Below, in pieces: positions 1 to 6,796 of a stretch of DNA of 64,000 nt. The notes under the pieces were generated by a model. The model did no database searches. It had not been told where the DNA came from and saw nothing but the letters and a program-made list of their open reading frames with translations. Position numbers and translations under genes: made by a program. The stretch is taken from contig CAMBRC010000002.1 of the NCBI GenBank assembly GCA_945869965.1, positions 1 to 64,000 on the forward strand. Direction: 5' to 3'. The number at the start of each line of letters is the position of its first letter. Position 1 is the stretch's first letter. This DNA comes from Asaia bogorensis. Lineage in GTDB: Bacteria; Pseudomonadota; Alphaproteobacteria; Acetobacterales; Acetobacteraceae.

Positions 1-20
1 GAGGCCTTCATGAAGGCCTC
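1..20. terminator. Perfect 20-base palindrome at window start
   Basis: GAGGCCTTCATGAAGGCCTC is its own reverse complement and is followed by a short C/T-rich run. It could be the terminator stem of a gene lying outside the window, or part of the GC-rich repeat that follows. There is no clear T tract, so the terminator reading is weak. Confidence 0.3.
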
Positions 21-52
21 GACACCCCCCTTTGCCGACGGCGCTTATGGTT

Positions 53-110
53 GAGGTCCAGGGTCTCGGACCCTGGTGGGGTCTGGGGCAACGCCCCAGC
101 CTTGCTTCCT
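53..110 (+). repeat. GC-rich double-hairpin repeat (family B)
   Basis: Two adjacent stem-loops: CCAGGGTC-3-GACCCTGG (58-76) and CTGGGGC-3-GCCCCAG (83-99), followed by CCTTGCTTCCTT. The same architecture recurs at 16588, 18571-18712, 20524 and 27526-27672. It lies directly upstream of the ABC transporter, so an open frame reading through it is not evidence for a longer protein. Confidence 0.7.
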
Positions 111-175
111 TCCCCGCTTCCTCCCCGGCGGCGTTTCCTGCGATAAGCCTGGGGGTTGGTTCCGGAGGGTTGCGG

Positions 176-1966
176 ATGCGCGGCATGATTGCCTTGGTTG
201 CCGACGTTTGGCGGCTGGCCCGGCCGTATTATTTTTCCGAGCAACGTTGGTCGGCGCGGTTGTTGCTGGGGTCGATTATTGCACTGGATCTCAGCCGGGT
301 TGGCATGACGGTGCTGCTGAGTTTCTGGAATCGCGCGTTCTATAACGCGTTGCAGGACAAGAACTGGGACGATTTCATCGGGTTGCTGCTGTTCTGGCGC
401 CAGACCAAGGACGGGTTCTTCCCTGGGTTTTGCGTGGTGGCGGCGGTTTATATCGTGGTGGCGATTTATCGCACCTATTTGAGCCAGTGGCTGGAGATCC
501 GGTGGCGGCGCTGGATGACCGAGCGGCTGATCGATGACTGGCTGGCGCATCGGGCGTATTTCCGGCTGAGCTTGCAGATGCCGCAGGAGGGCGGCAGCGA
601 GGCCGATCCGATGCAGGCGAGCGCGGACAACCCGGACCAGCGCATTGCCGAGGATACAAGGGAGTTCGTGCAGGACACGTTGCGGCTGGGGCTTGGGTTG
701 TTGTCCAGCGTGGTGACCCTGTTCAGCTTCTTGACCATCCTGTGGACGCTGTCCGGCGCCATGGTGGTGTGGGGCGTGCCGATCCCGGGCTATCTTGTCT
801 GGGTGGCAGTGGCTTATGCGTTGGTGGGGACTTGGCTGACGCATGTTGTCGGCCGGCCGCTGGTGATGCTGGACTTCCTGCGCCAGCGGGTGGAGGCGAA
901 TTTCCGCTTTGCGCTGGCGCGGCTGCGCGAGAATGTCGAGGGGATTGCGTTGCATCGCGGCGAGGCGGCGGAGGGGGCGGCGCTGAAGCGGCGTTTCGCG
1001 GCGCTGGCCGACAACTGGTGGGACATCATGTGGCGCACCAAGAAGGTGATCGCGCTGACCGCCGGGTACAACCAGGCGGCAAGCGTGTTCCCGATCGTGG
1101 TGGCGGCGCCGCGGTTTTTTTCCGGCGAGATCACGCTGGGGGCGCTGACGCAGACGGCGGGGGCGTTCGGGCGGGTGGAGGATTCGCTGTCGTTCTTCGT
1201 CAACGCGTATCGCTCGCTGGCGTCGTGGCGGGCGACGGTGGGGCGGCTGGCGGGGTTCCGGCACGCCATCGAGGCGGCGCATGCGGCGGCGCTGGGCGGC
1301 CAAGGTGTGGCGGTGACGGACGGGGCGACACCGGATTGGCAATTGCGCAACGTGACGCTGGCGCTGCCGGATGGGCGGCGGGTGTTGGGCGAGCAGGACA
1401 TGGCGCTGTCGGCCGGGCAGTCGGTGGTGGTGACTGGGCGGTCGGGCGGCGGCAAGTCGACGCTGTTTCGCGCCATGGCGGGGATCTGGCCGTTCGGCGG
1501 AGGGACGGTGGAGCGGCCGCCGGGGTCGCACATGTTCCTGCCGCAGCGGCCGTATTTGCCGCTGGGGACGTTGCGCGCGGTGGTGGCGTATCCCGCGGCG
1601 CCGGATGCGTTTGATGATGCGCTGGTGATCGCGGCGTTGGAGGCGGTGGGGCTGGGGGCGTTGACGGGGCGGCTGGACGAGGAGGCGCCGTGGGCGCAGC
1701 GACTGTCCGGCGGCGAGCAGCAGCGGGTGGCGGTGGCGCGGGCGTTGCTGGCGCGGCCCGATTGGTTGTTTTTGGACGAGGCGACGGCGAGCCTGGACCC
1801 GGAGGCGGAGGCGCAGCTTTACGCCCTGTTGCGGCGGTCCCTGCCGAATACGACGATTGTGTCGATTGCGCACCGGCCGAGTGTTGCGGATCTGCATGAC
1901 CGGCGGTTGGTGCTGGAGCCTGGCGCGGGGGGCGGGCGGTTGCGCGAGGTGGGGCCAGGGGCTTGA
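176..1966 (+). CDS. BacA/SbmA-YddA type ABC transporter, fused permease and ATPase
   Basis: Inner-membrane half-transporter of 596 aa with an N-terminal ABC_membrane_2-type domain (about residues 15-290, several hydrophobic helices) fused to an ATPase. Walker A GRSGGGKST is at 421-429, the signature LSGGEQQ starts at 510, Walker B ends in D534-E535 and the switch His is H566. Family members (BacA, YddA, Rv1819c-like) move peptides, cobalamin or hydrophilic solutes; the substrate here cannot be read from sequence. The ATG at 176 is chosen because GGAGGG lies 6 bases upstream, while the open frame back to 32 runs through a hairpin repeat. Monocistronic as far as can be seen; 67 bases separate it from the next gene. 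Confidence 0.88.
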   Translation: MRGMIALVADVWRLARPYYFSEQRWSARLLLGSIIALDLSRVGMTVLLSFWNRAFYNALQDKNWDDFIGLLLFWRQTKDGFFPGFCVVAAVYIVVAIYRTYLSQWLEIRWRRWMTERLIDDWLAHRAYFRLSLQMPQEGGSEADPMQASADNPDQRIAEDTREFVQDTLRLGLGLLSSVVTLFSFLTILWTLSGAMVVWGVPIPGYLVWVAVAYALVGTWLTHVVGRPLVMLDFLRQRVEANFRFALARLRENVEGIALHRGEAAEGAALKRRFAALADNWWDIMWRTKKVIALTAGYNQAASVFPIVVAAPRFFSGEITLGALTQTAGAFGRVEDSLSFFVNAYRSLASWRATVGRLAGFRHAIEAAHAAALGGQGVAVTDGATPDWQLRNVTLALPDGRRVLGEQDMALSAGQSVVVTGRSGGGKSTLFRAMAGIWPFGGGTVERPPGSHMFLPQRPYLPLGTLRAVVAYPAAPDAFDDALVIAALEAVGLGALTGRLDEEAPWAQRLSGGEQQRVAVARALLARPDWLFLDEATASLDPEAEAQLYALLRRSLPNTTIVSIAHRPSVADLHDRRLVLEPGAGGGRLREVGPGA

Positions 1967-2033
1967 CGGCGGGTTGTGCCGAAGTGGCGATGGCGTGAGA
2001 GTGGGCGTCTCGTCCCGATGAAGGAGCCCTGTG

Positions 2034-2801
2034 ATGGCACTCGATTTTTCCGGCAAGCGCGTAGTGGTGTGTGGCGGCAGCCGCGGCATTGGGCGGGCGA
2101 TTGCGCATGGCTTTGCCGCCGGCGGGGCTGCGGTGTCGATTTGCGCGCGCGGGGCGGCGGGGCTTGAGGCAACGCGGGCGGAGCTGGCCAGGCACGGCCA
2201 TGCCACCCATGCGGCGCCGTGCGATCTCGCCGACGGCGCTGCGATCAGCGGCTACATCGCGGCGGCGGCGGCGGCGCTGGGCGGCATCGACATCCTGATC
2301 AACAACGCCTCGGGCTTCGGCATGAGCGACGATGAGGCTGGCTGGGCCGTCGGGATGCAGGTGGATGTGATGGCGGTGGTGCGCGCCAGCCATGCCGCCC
2401 TGCCCCACCTGACGGCTGCCGCGGCGGCGTCTGGCAGTGCGGCGATCGTCTCGGTGTCGTCGATTTCGGCGGTGCGCGCCTCGACCCGCTCGGCGCCGTA
2501 TGCCGCGGTGAAGGCGGCGGTGAACTCCTACACTGCGAGCCAGGCGGCGGGGTTGGCGGCGAAGAACATCCGGGTGAACGCGGTGGCGCCGGGCTCGATC
2601 GAGTTCCCTGGCGGCACCTGGGAGAAACGCCGCGAGGAGGGCTCGCCGGTCTATGACGCGGTGAAGCGGGCGATCCCGTTCGGGCGGTTGGGGCAGCCGG
2701 AGGAAGTGGCCGATGTCGTGCTGTTCCTGGCCTCGCCGATGGCGCGCTGGGTGACCGGGCAGACCATCACGGTGGATGGCGGGCAGCTTCTGTTCAGCTA
2801 G
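2034..2801 (+). CDS. SDR family oxidoreductase (FabG-like)
   Basis: Short-chain dehydrogenase/reductase of 255 aa, normal family length, predicted cytosolic and NAD(P)-dependent. The N-terminal dinucleotide motif reads GGSRGIGRA, the NNAS motif follows in the middle, and the catalytic pair is Y156/K160 in YAAVK. The C-terminus VTGQTITVDGGQLLF is typical of 3-oxoacyl-ACP reductase-like SDRs. AAGGAG at 2021-2026 gives a good spacing to the ATG at 2034; a GTG at 2031 is possible. Its last 8 bases overlap the convergent CGNR gene. The substrate is unknown; many such enzymes act on acyl-CoA, sugar or hydroxy-acid substrates rather than in fatty acid synthesis. Confidence 0.88.
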   Translation: MALDFSGKRVVVCGGSRGIGRAIAHGFAAGGAAVSICARGAAGLEATRAELARHGHATHAAPCDLADGAAISGYIAAAAAALGGIDILINNASGFGMSDDEAGWAVGMQVDVMAVVRASHAALPHLTAAAAASGSAAIVSVSSISAVRASTRSAPYAAVKAAVNSYTASQAAGLAAKNIRVNAVAPGSIEFPGGTWEKRREEGSPVYDAVKRAIPFGRLGQPEEVADVVLFLASPMARWVTGQTITVDGGQLLFS

Positions 2802-3357
2802 CCTCGGCAGCCCGCCGCCTGTTGTAGTGGCGGTGGGCCTTGGCGCGATTGCCGCAGGACGACATCTCGCACCAGCGCCGCGTGCCGGCCTTGCTGGCGT
2901 CCAGGAACAGGTAGCGGCAGTCAGGGTTGTCGCATTCGCGCACCCGCGCGCGCCGTGGGCCGACCAGGAGGTCGGCGGCCGACCATAGGAGTGCGGCGCG
3001 CGCGGTTTGCCAGGACGGCGCGGCGGGGACGGCCCAGGCCAGCCCATCCTGGTCCCAGGCCAGCGCGTGACGTGCTGGTGCCGCGGCCAATGCCGCGTTC
3101 AGCGCCGCGATATCCGTCGTGCAGGGGCTGCGTTGTTGCGCGCGCGCGGCGAAATGCCGGTGCAGGCATTCGCGCAGGGCGATCGCGGCGCTGAATGTTG
3201 CCGCGTCGGGTTCGGCCACGGTCTCCGCCGTTTCGGTGCGCCACCAGGCCACGAGATCACCCGGTGCGGCCAGTGTTTCGGTCGATGGGTCGCGGCCGCG
3301 CCAATAGCGCGTGTTGACGAACGCCAGGCTGAGGTCGTCGCGGGCGAGGGCTGCCAT
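2794..3357 (-). CDS. CGNR zinc-finger / ABATE-domain protein
   Basis: 187 aa. The N-terminal part matches the ABATE domain pattern (an early 'AFVNTRYWRGRDP' stretch, then a helical region). The C-terminus carries a CGNR zinc finger: Cys-x4-Cys in ECDNPDCRY followed by WCEMSSCGNRAKAHRHY, so four cysteines are available for zinc. CGNR proteins are thought to be DNA-binding stress-response regulators, with the ABATE domain as possible sensor. It is divergent from the VOC gene at 3443 with an 85-base shared promoter region containing an inverted repeat, which suggests it controls itself and that neighbour. It overlaps the end of the SDR gene by 8 bases. Confidence 0.85.
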   Translation of the reverse strand: MAALARDDLSLAFVNTRYWRGRDPSTETLAAPGDLVAWWRTETAETVAEPDAATFSAAIALRECLHRHFAARAQQRSPCTTDIAALNAALAAAPARHALAWDQDGLAWAVPAAPSWQTARAALLWSAADLLVGPRRARVRECDNPDCRYLFLDASKAGTRRWCEMSSCGNRAKAHRHYNRRRAAEAS

Positions 3358-3393
3358 GGCCGATGTCTAGCCGATCGGGTTTGGGGTTGCGAT

Positions 3394-3413
3394 ATAACCT
3401 GATATATGGTTAT
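3394..3413. promoter_or_regulatory. Inverted-repeat operator candidate between CGNR and VOC genes
   Basis: ATAACC-TGATATAT-GGTTAT: 6-base perfect arms around an AT-rich centre, the only strongly AT-rich stretch in the divergent 3358-3442 region. Its place between two divergent promoters, next to a putative DNA-binding CGNR protein, makes it a candidate operator. No binding evidence is available. Confidence 0.5.
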
Positions 3414-3442
3414 GTTCGGCCATCCAATCACGGGAGGCTCCG

Positions 3443-3817
3443 ATGCTCGACCATGTCTCGATCGGGGTGCGCGACACCGCCACGTCGCGTCGCTTCTACG
3501 ACGCGGTGTTCGCCGCCATTGGTGCGACAGCGCTGCACACCGGTGACGGTTATGCCGGATATGGGCGGGAAGAAGCGCAGTTCTGGATCCAGGACAGCAG
3601 CCATCCGGTGCCGGCGGACAAGCGCTCGGGGCTGCATTTCTGCTTCTCGGCGGACAGCCGCGCGGCGGTGGATGCGTTTTATGCAGCGGGGCTGGCGCAT
3701 GGCGGCGCCGACAATGGCCCGCCAGGGATTCGGCCGGATTATGGGGCCGATTACTATGCGGCGTTTGTCATCTGCCCCGATGGGTATCGGGTCGAGGCGC
3801 ATACGCATCAGGAATAG
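3443..3817 (+). CDS. VOC family protein (glyoxalase/dioxygenase-like)
   Basis: 124 aa, single vicinal-oxygen-chelate domain, beginning MLDHVSIGVRD, a common VOC opening with the first metal-ligand His, and ending with ICPDGYRVEAHTHQE, where the Glu/His would complete the metal site. The family includes glyoxalase I, fosfomycin resistance enzymes and extradiol dioxygenases; small single-domain members like this are usually of unknown substrate. GGGAGG about 6 bases upstream supports the start. Divergent from the CGNR gene, which may regulate it. The gene is followed by an AT-rich hairpin repeat pair that begins 10 bases after the stop. Confidence 0.85.
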   Translation: MLDHVSIGVRDTATSRRFYDAVFAAIGATALHTGDGYAGYGREEAQFWIQDSSHPVPADKRSGLHFCFSADSRAAVDAFYAAGLAHGGADNGPPGIRPDYGADYYAAFVICPDGYRVEAHTHQE

Positions 3818-3826
3818 AAAAAGCGC

Positions 3827-3941
3827 CTTCTTTTTTTGAAGAAAAAGAAGCAAAAAACTTCATCCATTCAGGCCGGGCGCTGGCGACAAAAACTCGGCCA
3901 AATGGATGAAAGTTTTTTGGTTCTTTTTTTCAAAAAAGAAC
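3827..3941. repeat. AT-rich hairpin repeat (family A), inverted pair
   Basis: A reverse copy (hairpin CTTCTTTTT-6-AAAAAGAAG at 3827-3850, then CAAAAAACTTCATCCATT) and a forward copy (AATGGATGAAAGTTTTTTG, then hairpin GTTCTTTTTT-2-AAAAAAGAAC at 3920-3941). The tails face each other across about 32 GC-rich bases, so the whole segment can also fold as one long palindrome. The composition contrasts sharply with the flanking genes. Confidence 0.8.
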
Positions 3942-3950
3942 GCTCTTCCT

Positions 3951-4712
3951 TTACCGCGGCGCCATCCGCAGCGCCCCATCAAGCCGGATTGTCTCGCCGT
4001 TCAGCATCCGGTTCGCCACGATATGCAGCGCCAGCGACGCATATTCCTCCGGCAGCCCGAGCCGCTGCGGAAACGGCACCGAATCGCCCAGCGACTGCTG
4101 GATCTCCGCCGGCAGGCTGCCCATCATCGGCGTGTGGAACAGCCCGGGCGCGATCGTCACCACCCGCACCCCGAAGCGGGCAAACTCGCGCGCCGCCGGC
4201 AGGGTCAGCCCGACCACGCCCGCCTTCGAGCTGGCATAGGCCGCCTGCCCCACCTGGCCCTCATAGGCCGCCACCGAGGCGGTGTTGATGATCACCCCGC
4301 GCTCGCCATCCAGGCCTGGCTCGGCCGTGCTCATCTCATGGGCGGCCAGGCGCAGCATGTTGAACGTACCGATCAGGTTGACCCGGATCACTCGCTCATA
4401 CGACGCCAGCGCCAGCGGCCCGTCGCGCCCGACGATGCGCCCGGCGGTGCCGATGCCGGCGCAATTGACCAGCACCCGCGCCGGGCCATGCGCCGCCCGC
4501 GCCGCCTCCATCGCCGCTGCCCCGGCCTCGCTGTTCGCCACATCGCAGATCACCGCCAACCCGCCGATCTCGCGCGCCATCGCCTCGGCGGCGTCGCGGT
4601 TGACGTCGAGGATGGTGACCTTCGCGCCGGCCTTGGCCATCGCCCGTGCCGTCGCGCCGCCCAGGCCCGAGGCGCCGCCGGTGATGATCGCCGAAATGCC
4701 GTTGAGGTCCAT
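3951..4712 (-). CDS. SDR family oxidoreductase, 3-hydroxyacyl-CoA dehydrogenase-like
   Basis: 253 aa. MDLNGISAIITGGASGLGG gives the TGxxxGxG dinucleotide motif, LVNCAGIG replaces the NNAG motif and YASSK supplies the catalytic Tyr/Lys. The insert 'MSTAEPGLDGERGVIINTASVAAYEGQ' and the ending 'NGETIRLDGALRMAPR' match the type-2 3-hydroxyacyl-CoA dehydrogenase (HSD17B10-like) branch of SDRs. That suggests a beta-oxidation-type substrate, although this is family knowledge only. Start: the ATG at 4712 has an AAGGA upstream; the frame stays open to 4772 only because it runs through a hairpin repeat. The gene is flanked on both sides by near-identical inverted copies of the AT-rich repeat, unlike a normal operon member. 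Confidence 0.87.
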   Translation of the reverse strand: MDLNGISAIITGGASGLGGATARAMAKAGAKVTILDVNRDAAEAMAREIGGLAVICDVANSEAGAAAMEAARAAHGPARVLVNCAGIGTAGRIVGRDGPLALASYERVIRVNLIGTFNMLRLAAHEMSTAEPGLDGERGVIINTASVAAYEGQVGQAAYASSKAGVVGLTLPAAREFARFGVRVVTIAPGLFHTPMMGSLPAEIQQSLGDSVPFPQRLGLPEEYASLALHIVANRMLNGETIRLDGALRMAPR

Positions 4713-4747
4713 GGCCGGAATCCTTTGCTTGTCAGAGAGGAAGTGTT

Positions 4748-4790
4748 GTTCTTTTTTGAAAAAAAGAACCAAAAAACTTTCATCCGCTTG
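4748..4790. repeat. AT-rich hairpin repeat (family A), reverse copy
   Basis: Hairpin GTTCTTTTTT-2-AAAAAAGAAC at 4748-4769 followed by CAAAAAACTTTCATCCG. Read on the opposite strand, it matches the copy at 3903-3941 in all but one of 39 positions by eye, so the SDR gene between them is bracketed by inverted repeats. Confidence 0.8.
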
Positions 4791-4806
4791 CGCCGGGGAT
4801 CAGACG

Positions 4807-5265
4807 ATGCAGCTTCCGATTCTGGAATACGCTTTTGAGGCCGCCGTTTCGGTGTCACCCCGCTTCTCGCTCGGCCTTGTGCATGGCGGCGAGCGCCGGG
4901 TGATCCCGATCACCGGCGGCACGGTCACCGGCCCGCTGCTGACCGGCCGCGTGGTGCCCGGCGGCGCGGACTGGCAACTGGTCCAGCCCGACGGGCTGAT
5001 CGACCTCACCGCGCGCTACACCATCGAGGCCGCGGACGGCACGCTGATCGGCGTTGTCAATCGCGGCCTGCGTCACGGCCCGCCCGACGAGATGGCGCGG
5101 CTGGCCGCCGGCGAGGCGGTGGACCCTGCCCTGATCTATTTCCGCACCACCCCGGTCTTTGAGGCGCCGGCCGGCGCGCATGAATGGCTCGCCCGCCACA
5201 TCTTCGTCGCCACCGGGCAGCGCCACCCCGATGGGGTGCTGATCAGGTTCTTCGTCGTGCGATAG
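4807..5265 (+). CDS. DUF3237 domain-containing protein
   Basis: 152 aa, covering one DUF3237 (UPF0311) domain: an N-terminal 'FEAAVSVSPRFSLG' strand, then GGTVTGPLLTGRVVPGGADW and the downstream 'LTARYTIEAADGTLIGVVNRG' segment typical of the family, and a C-terminal aromatic/basic strand ending in RFFVVR. The domain is predicted to be a beta-barrel; no reaction is established. The ATG at 4807 is the first Met inside the conserved domain; the much longer open frame upstream is a shadow of the SDR gene. It starts just past the repeat copy, so its promoter may lie in or next to the repeat. Confidence 0.82.
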   Translation: MQLPILEYAFEAAVSVSPRFSLGLVHGGERRVIPITGGTVTGPLLTGRVVPGGADWQLVQPDGLIDLTARYTIEAADGTLIGVVNRGLRHGPPDEMARLAAGEAVDPALIYFRTTPVFEAPAGAHEWLARHIFVATGQRHPDGVLIRFFVVR

Positions 5266-5274
5266 GCGCGACCA

Positions 5275-5706
5275 TCACTTAAGCAATTCCGACGCGTCCC
5301 TGAGGTAGCGGGTCCGCTCGTTGATGAACCGCGTCAGGCAGTTTGGAAAGCCGAGAACCTGGTTCTCCCGTCCGGCACTTGGGAGGCGGTAGAACAGACA
5401 GGCGACGTTTCGGTAGGCGTCCCATGCCGCCTGGTCGGCCACCAGTACCGGCTTCATGTCTGCAACCAGATCCGGATCGGTGGCAGGATCACGCAACGCA
5501 AGGGTGATGCTTTCCCACACCGCGGCCATGCGCGATGACGCACGCGTCACCTGCTCGGCGCCGCAGGCAGCCCAGGCAAAGTTGGTCCCATCCGAGGCGT
5601 CGATGCAGGCTTCATAGAGCGGATCATCGGCCGTCGGATCATCGGCACCCGCGTGGCTGGGGGAGATCACGATGGCAACCAAGATCAGCAAACGCACCAG
5701 CTTCAT
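5275..5706 (-). CDS. Secreted LprI/DUF1311-like protein
   Basis: 143 aa with a signal peptide (MKLVRLLILVAIVISPSHAGA, cleavage near residue 21). The mature part has the cysteine pattern and the aromatic/acidic helix of lysozyme-inhibitor LprI N-terminal (DUF1311) proteins: YEACIDAS, WAACGAEQV, then 'LVADQAAWDAYRNVACLFY' with the conserved W-xx-YR-x3-C motif, and a final Cys. Such proteins are periplasmic or lipoprotein-like; lysozyme inhibition is proven for only a few. The ATG at 5706 is chosen because it begins the signal peptide. Convergent with DUF3237 (9 bases apart) and divergent from the DUF2189 gene. Confidence 0.72.
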   Translation of the reverse strand: MKLVRLLILVAIVISPSHAGADDPTADDPLYEACIDASDGTNFAWAACGAEQVTRASSRMAAVWESITLALRDPATDPDLVADMKPVLVADQAAWDAYRNVACLFYRLPSAGRENQVLGFPNCLTRFINERTRYLRDASELLK

Positions 5707-5883
5707 TGCGCCTTCTTCCCCTGGACCGTCACCCGGGGCAAGCCATGGCACCGGACCAGCCAAATCTCAACGCTGCTGCCAACCGGTCGTTCGGCCGCGC
5801 GCGCACCGTCTCGGCCGCTAGACCCCGCCCCAATTCGGTTCGATACTGCTCCCACCGAGGCCACGACTTCGGAGGGAACGGAC

Positions 5884-6684
5884 ATGTCCGACACCGACCT
5901 GCCACCGGGCGAATTCACCCGCACCGGCCTGCCCTATGCCGACCGCGTGCGCGCCGTCAGCATCGACGAGCCGTTTCGCTGGCTTGCGCTAGGCTGGCGC
6001 GATTTCCGGGCAGCACCGCTGGCCAGCCTCTCGCTGGGACTGATCGTGGTGCTGGCCGGCTTGGCGCTGACCTTCGCGCTGGCCGGCGCCGGGTATCTCT
6101 ATCTCACCTTGCCGCTCATCGTCGGCTTCATGCTGGTCGGCCCAGCCTTGACCGTCGGCTACTACGCCATCAGCCGCGATATCGAGGCCGGGCGCACGCC
6201 ATCGCTGGCCGGCGCGCTGGCTGCCTGGCGCATGAACCCTGGAGGTCTGCTCTGCTTGGGCCTGGCACTGGTCGCCTTCCTGGTGCTCTGGCTGCGCTTT
6301 GCCGCGCTGATCTTCGCGATCTTCTTCCCGTATTCGATGATGGACCTCCAGGCGCTGGTCAACGCCACCCTGTTCACCATCGAGGGCCTGTCCTTCCTGT
6401 TCGTCGGCACGCTGGTCGGCGGCGTCATGGCGGCGATCGCCTTTGCCGCCGGCGCCTTCTCGCTGCCGATGCTGCTCGACCGGCGCGTGGGCATGCTGGA
6501 GGCCATCGTCACCAGCGTCATCGCCGTGGTGCTGAACGCGCGCACCATGGCGCTGTGGGCCGCATTGGTGTTGCTGTTCACCGGGGCGGGGCTGCTGCTG
6601 GGCTTTGTCGGCCTCGCCGTCACGCTGCCGCTGGTCGGGCATGCGAGCTGGCACGCCTATCGCGCCACCATTCGTATGCCCTGA
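5884..6684 (+). CDS. DUF2189 integral membrane protein
   Basis: 266 aa. A cytosolic N-terminus containing 'VRAVSIDEPFRWLALGWRDF' (the conserved W-x3-GWRD element of DUF2189) is followed by about six hydrophobic segments, the first near residues 45-70 and the last near 235-258. The family is described as cytochrome c oxidase subunit I-like but has no known function. GGAGGG upstream of the ATG at 5884 supports the start; earlier in-frame Met codons lie in the region shared with the divergent LprI-like gene. Alone on its strand. Confidence 0.82.
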   Translation: MSDTDLPPGEFTRTGLPYADRVRAVSIDEPFRWLALGWRDFRAAPLASLSLGLIVVLAGLALTFALAGAGYLYLTLPLIVGFMLVGPALTVGYYAISRDIEAGRTPSLAGALAAWRMNPGGLLCLGLALVAFLVLWLRFAALIFAIFFPYSMMDLQALVNATLFTIEGLSFLFVGTLVGGVMAAIAFAAGAFSLPMLLDRRVGMLEAIVTSVIAVVLNARTMALWAALVLLFTGAGLLLGFVGLAVTLPLVGHASWHAYRATIRMP

Positions 6685-6796
6685 CCCTCCCAAAGGGAGC
6701 GGCCATCTGGATCTTCCAGGTCAACTGCGAGAGCCCGGACAAACACCCCGCATTCTCCCGGCACATCTGCTGGAAGCGTGCCTCCGATAGCGGTCA
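6685..6796. other. Convergent intergenic gap
   Basis: Between the ends of the DUF2189 and chemoreceptor genes. CTCCC-3-GGGAG (6687-6699) immediately after the DUF2189 stop could be a short stem, but there is no T tract. Nothing else was recognised. Confidence 0.3.

Noticed and set aside
8-2206. Long minus-strand open frame opposite the ABC transporter
   Set aside because: Arg/Pro/His/Gln-rich antisense shadow of a GC-rich gene; the plus strand carries clear ABC motifs.
3901-3941. Family A hairpins as ordinary intrinsic terminators
   Set aside because: Stems are almost all A-T with no GC clamp, copies occur upstream of genes and within operons as often as at ends, and the T tract lies inside the stem. 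Terminator activity is possible but not shown.
3836-4838. Plus-strand frames over the SDR gene starting in the repeats (beginning MKVFWFFF...)
   Set aside because: They consist of repeat sequence plus an antisense shadow of the SDR gene.
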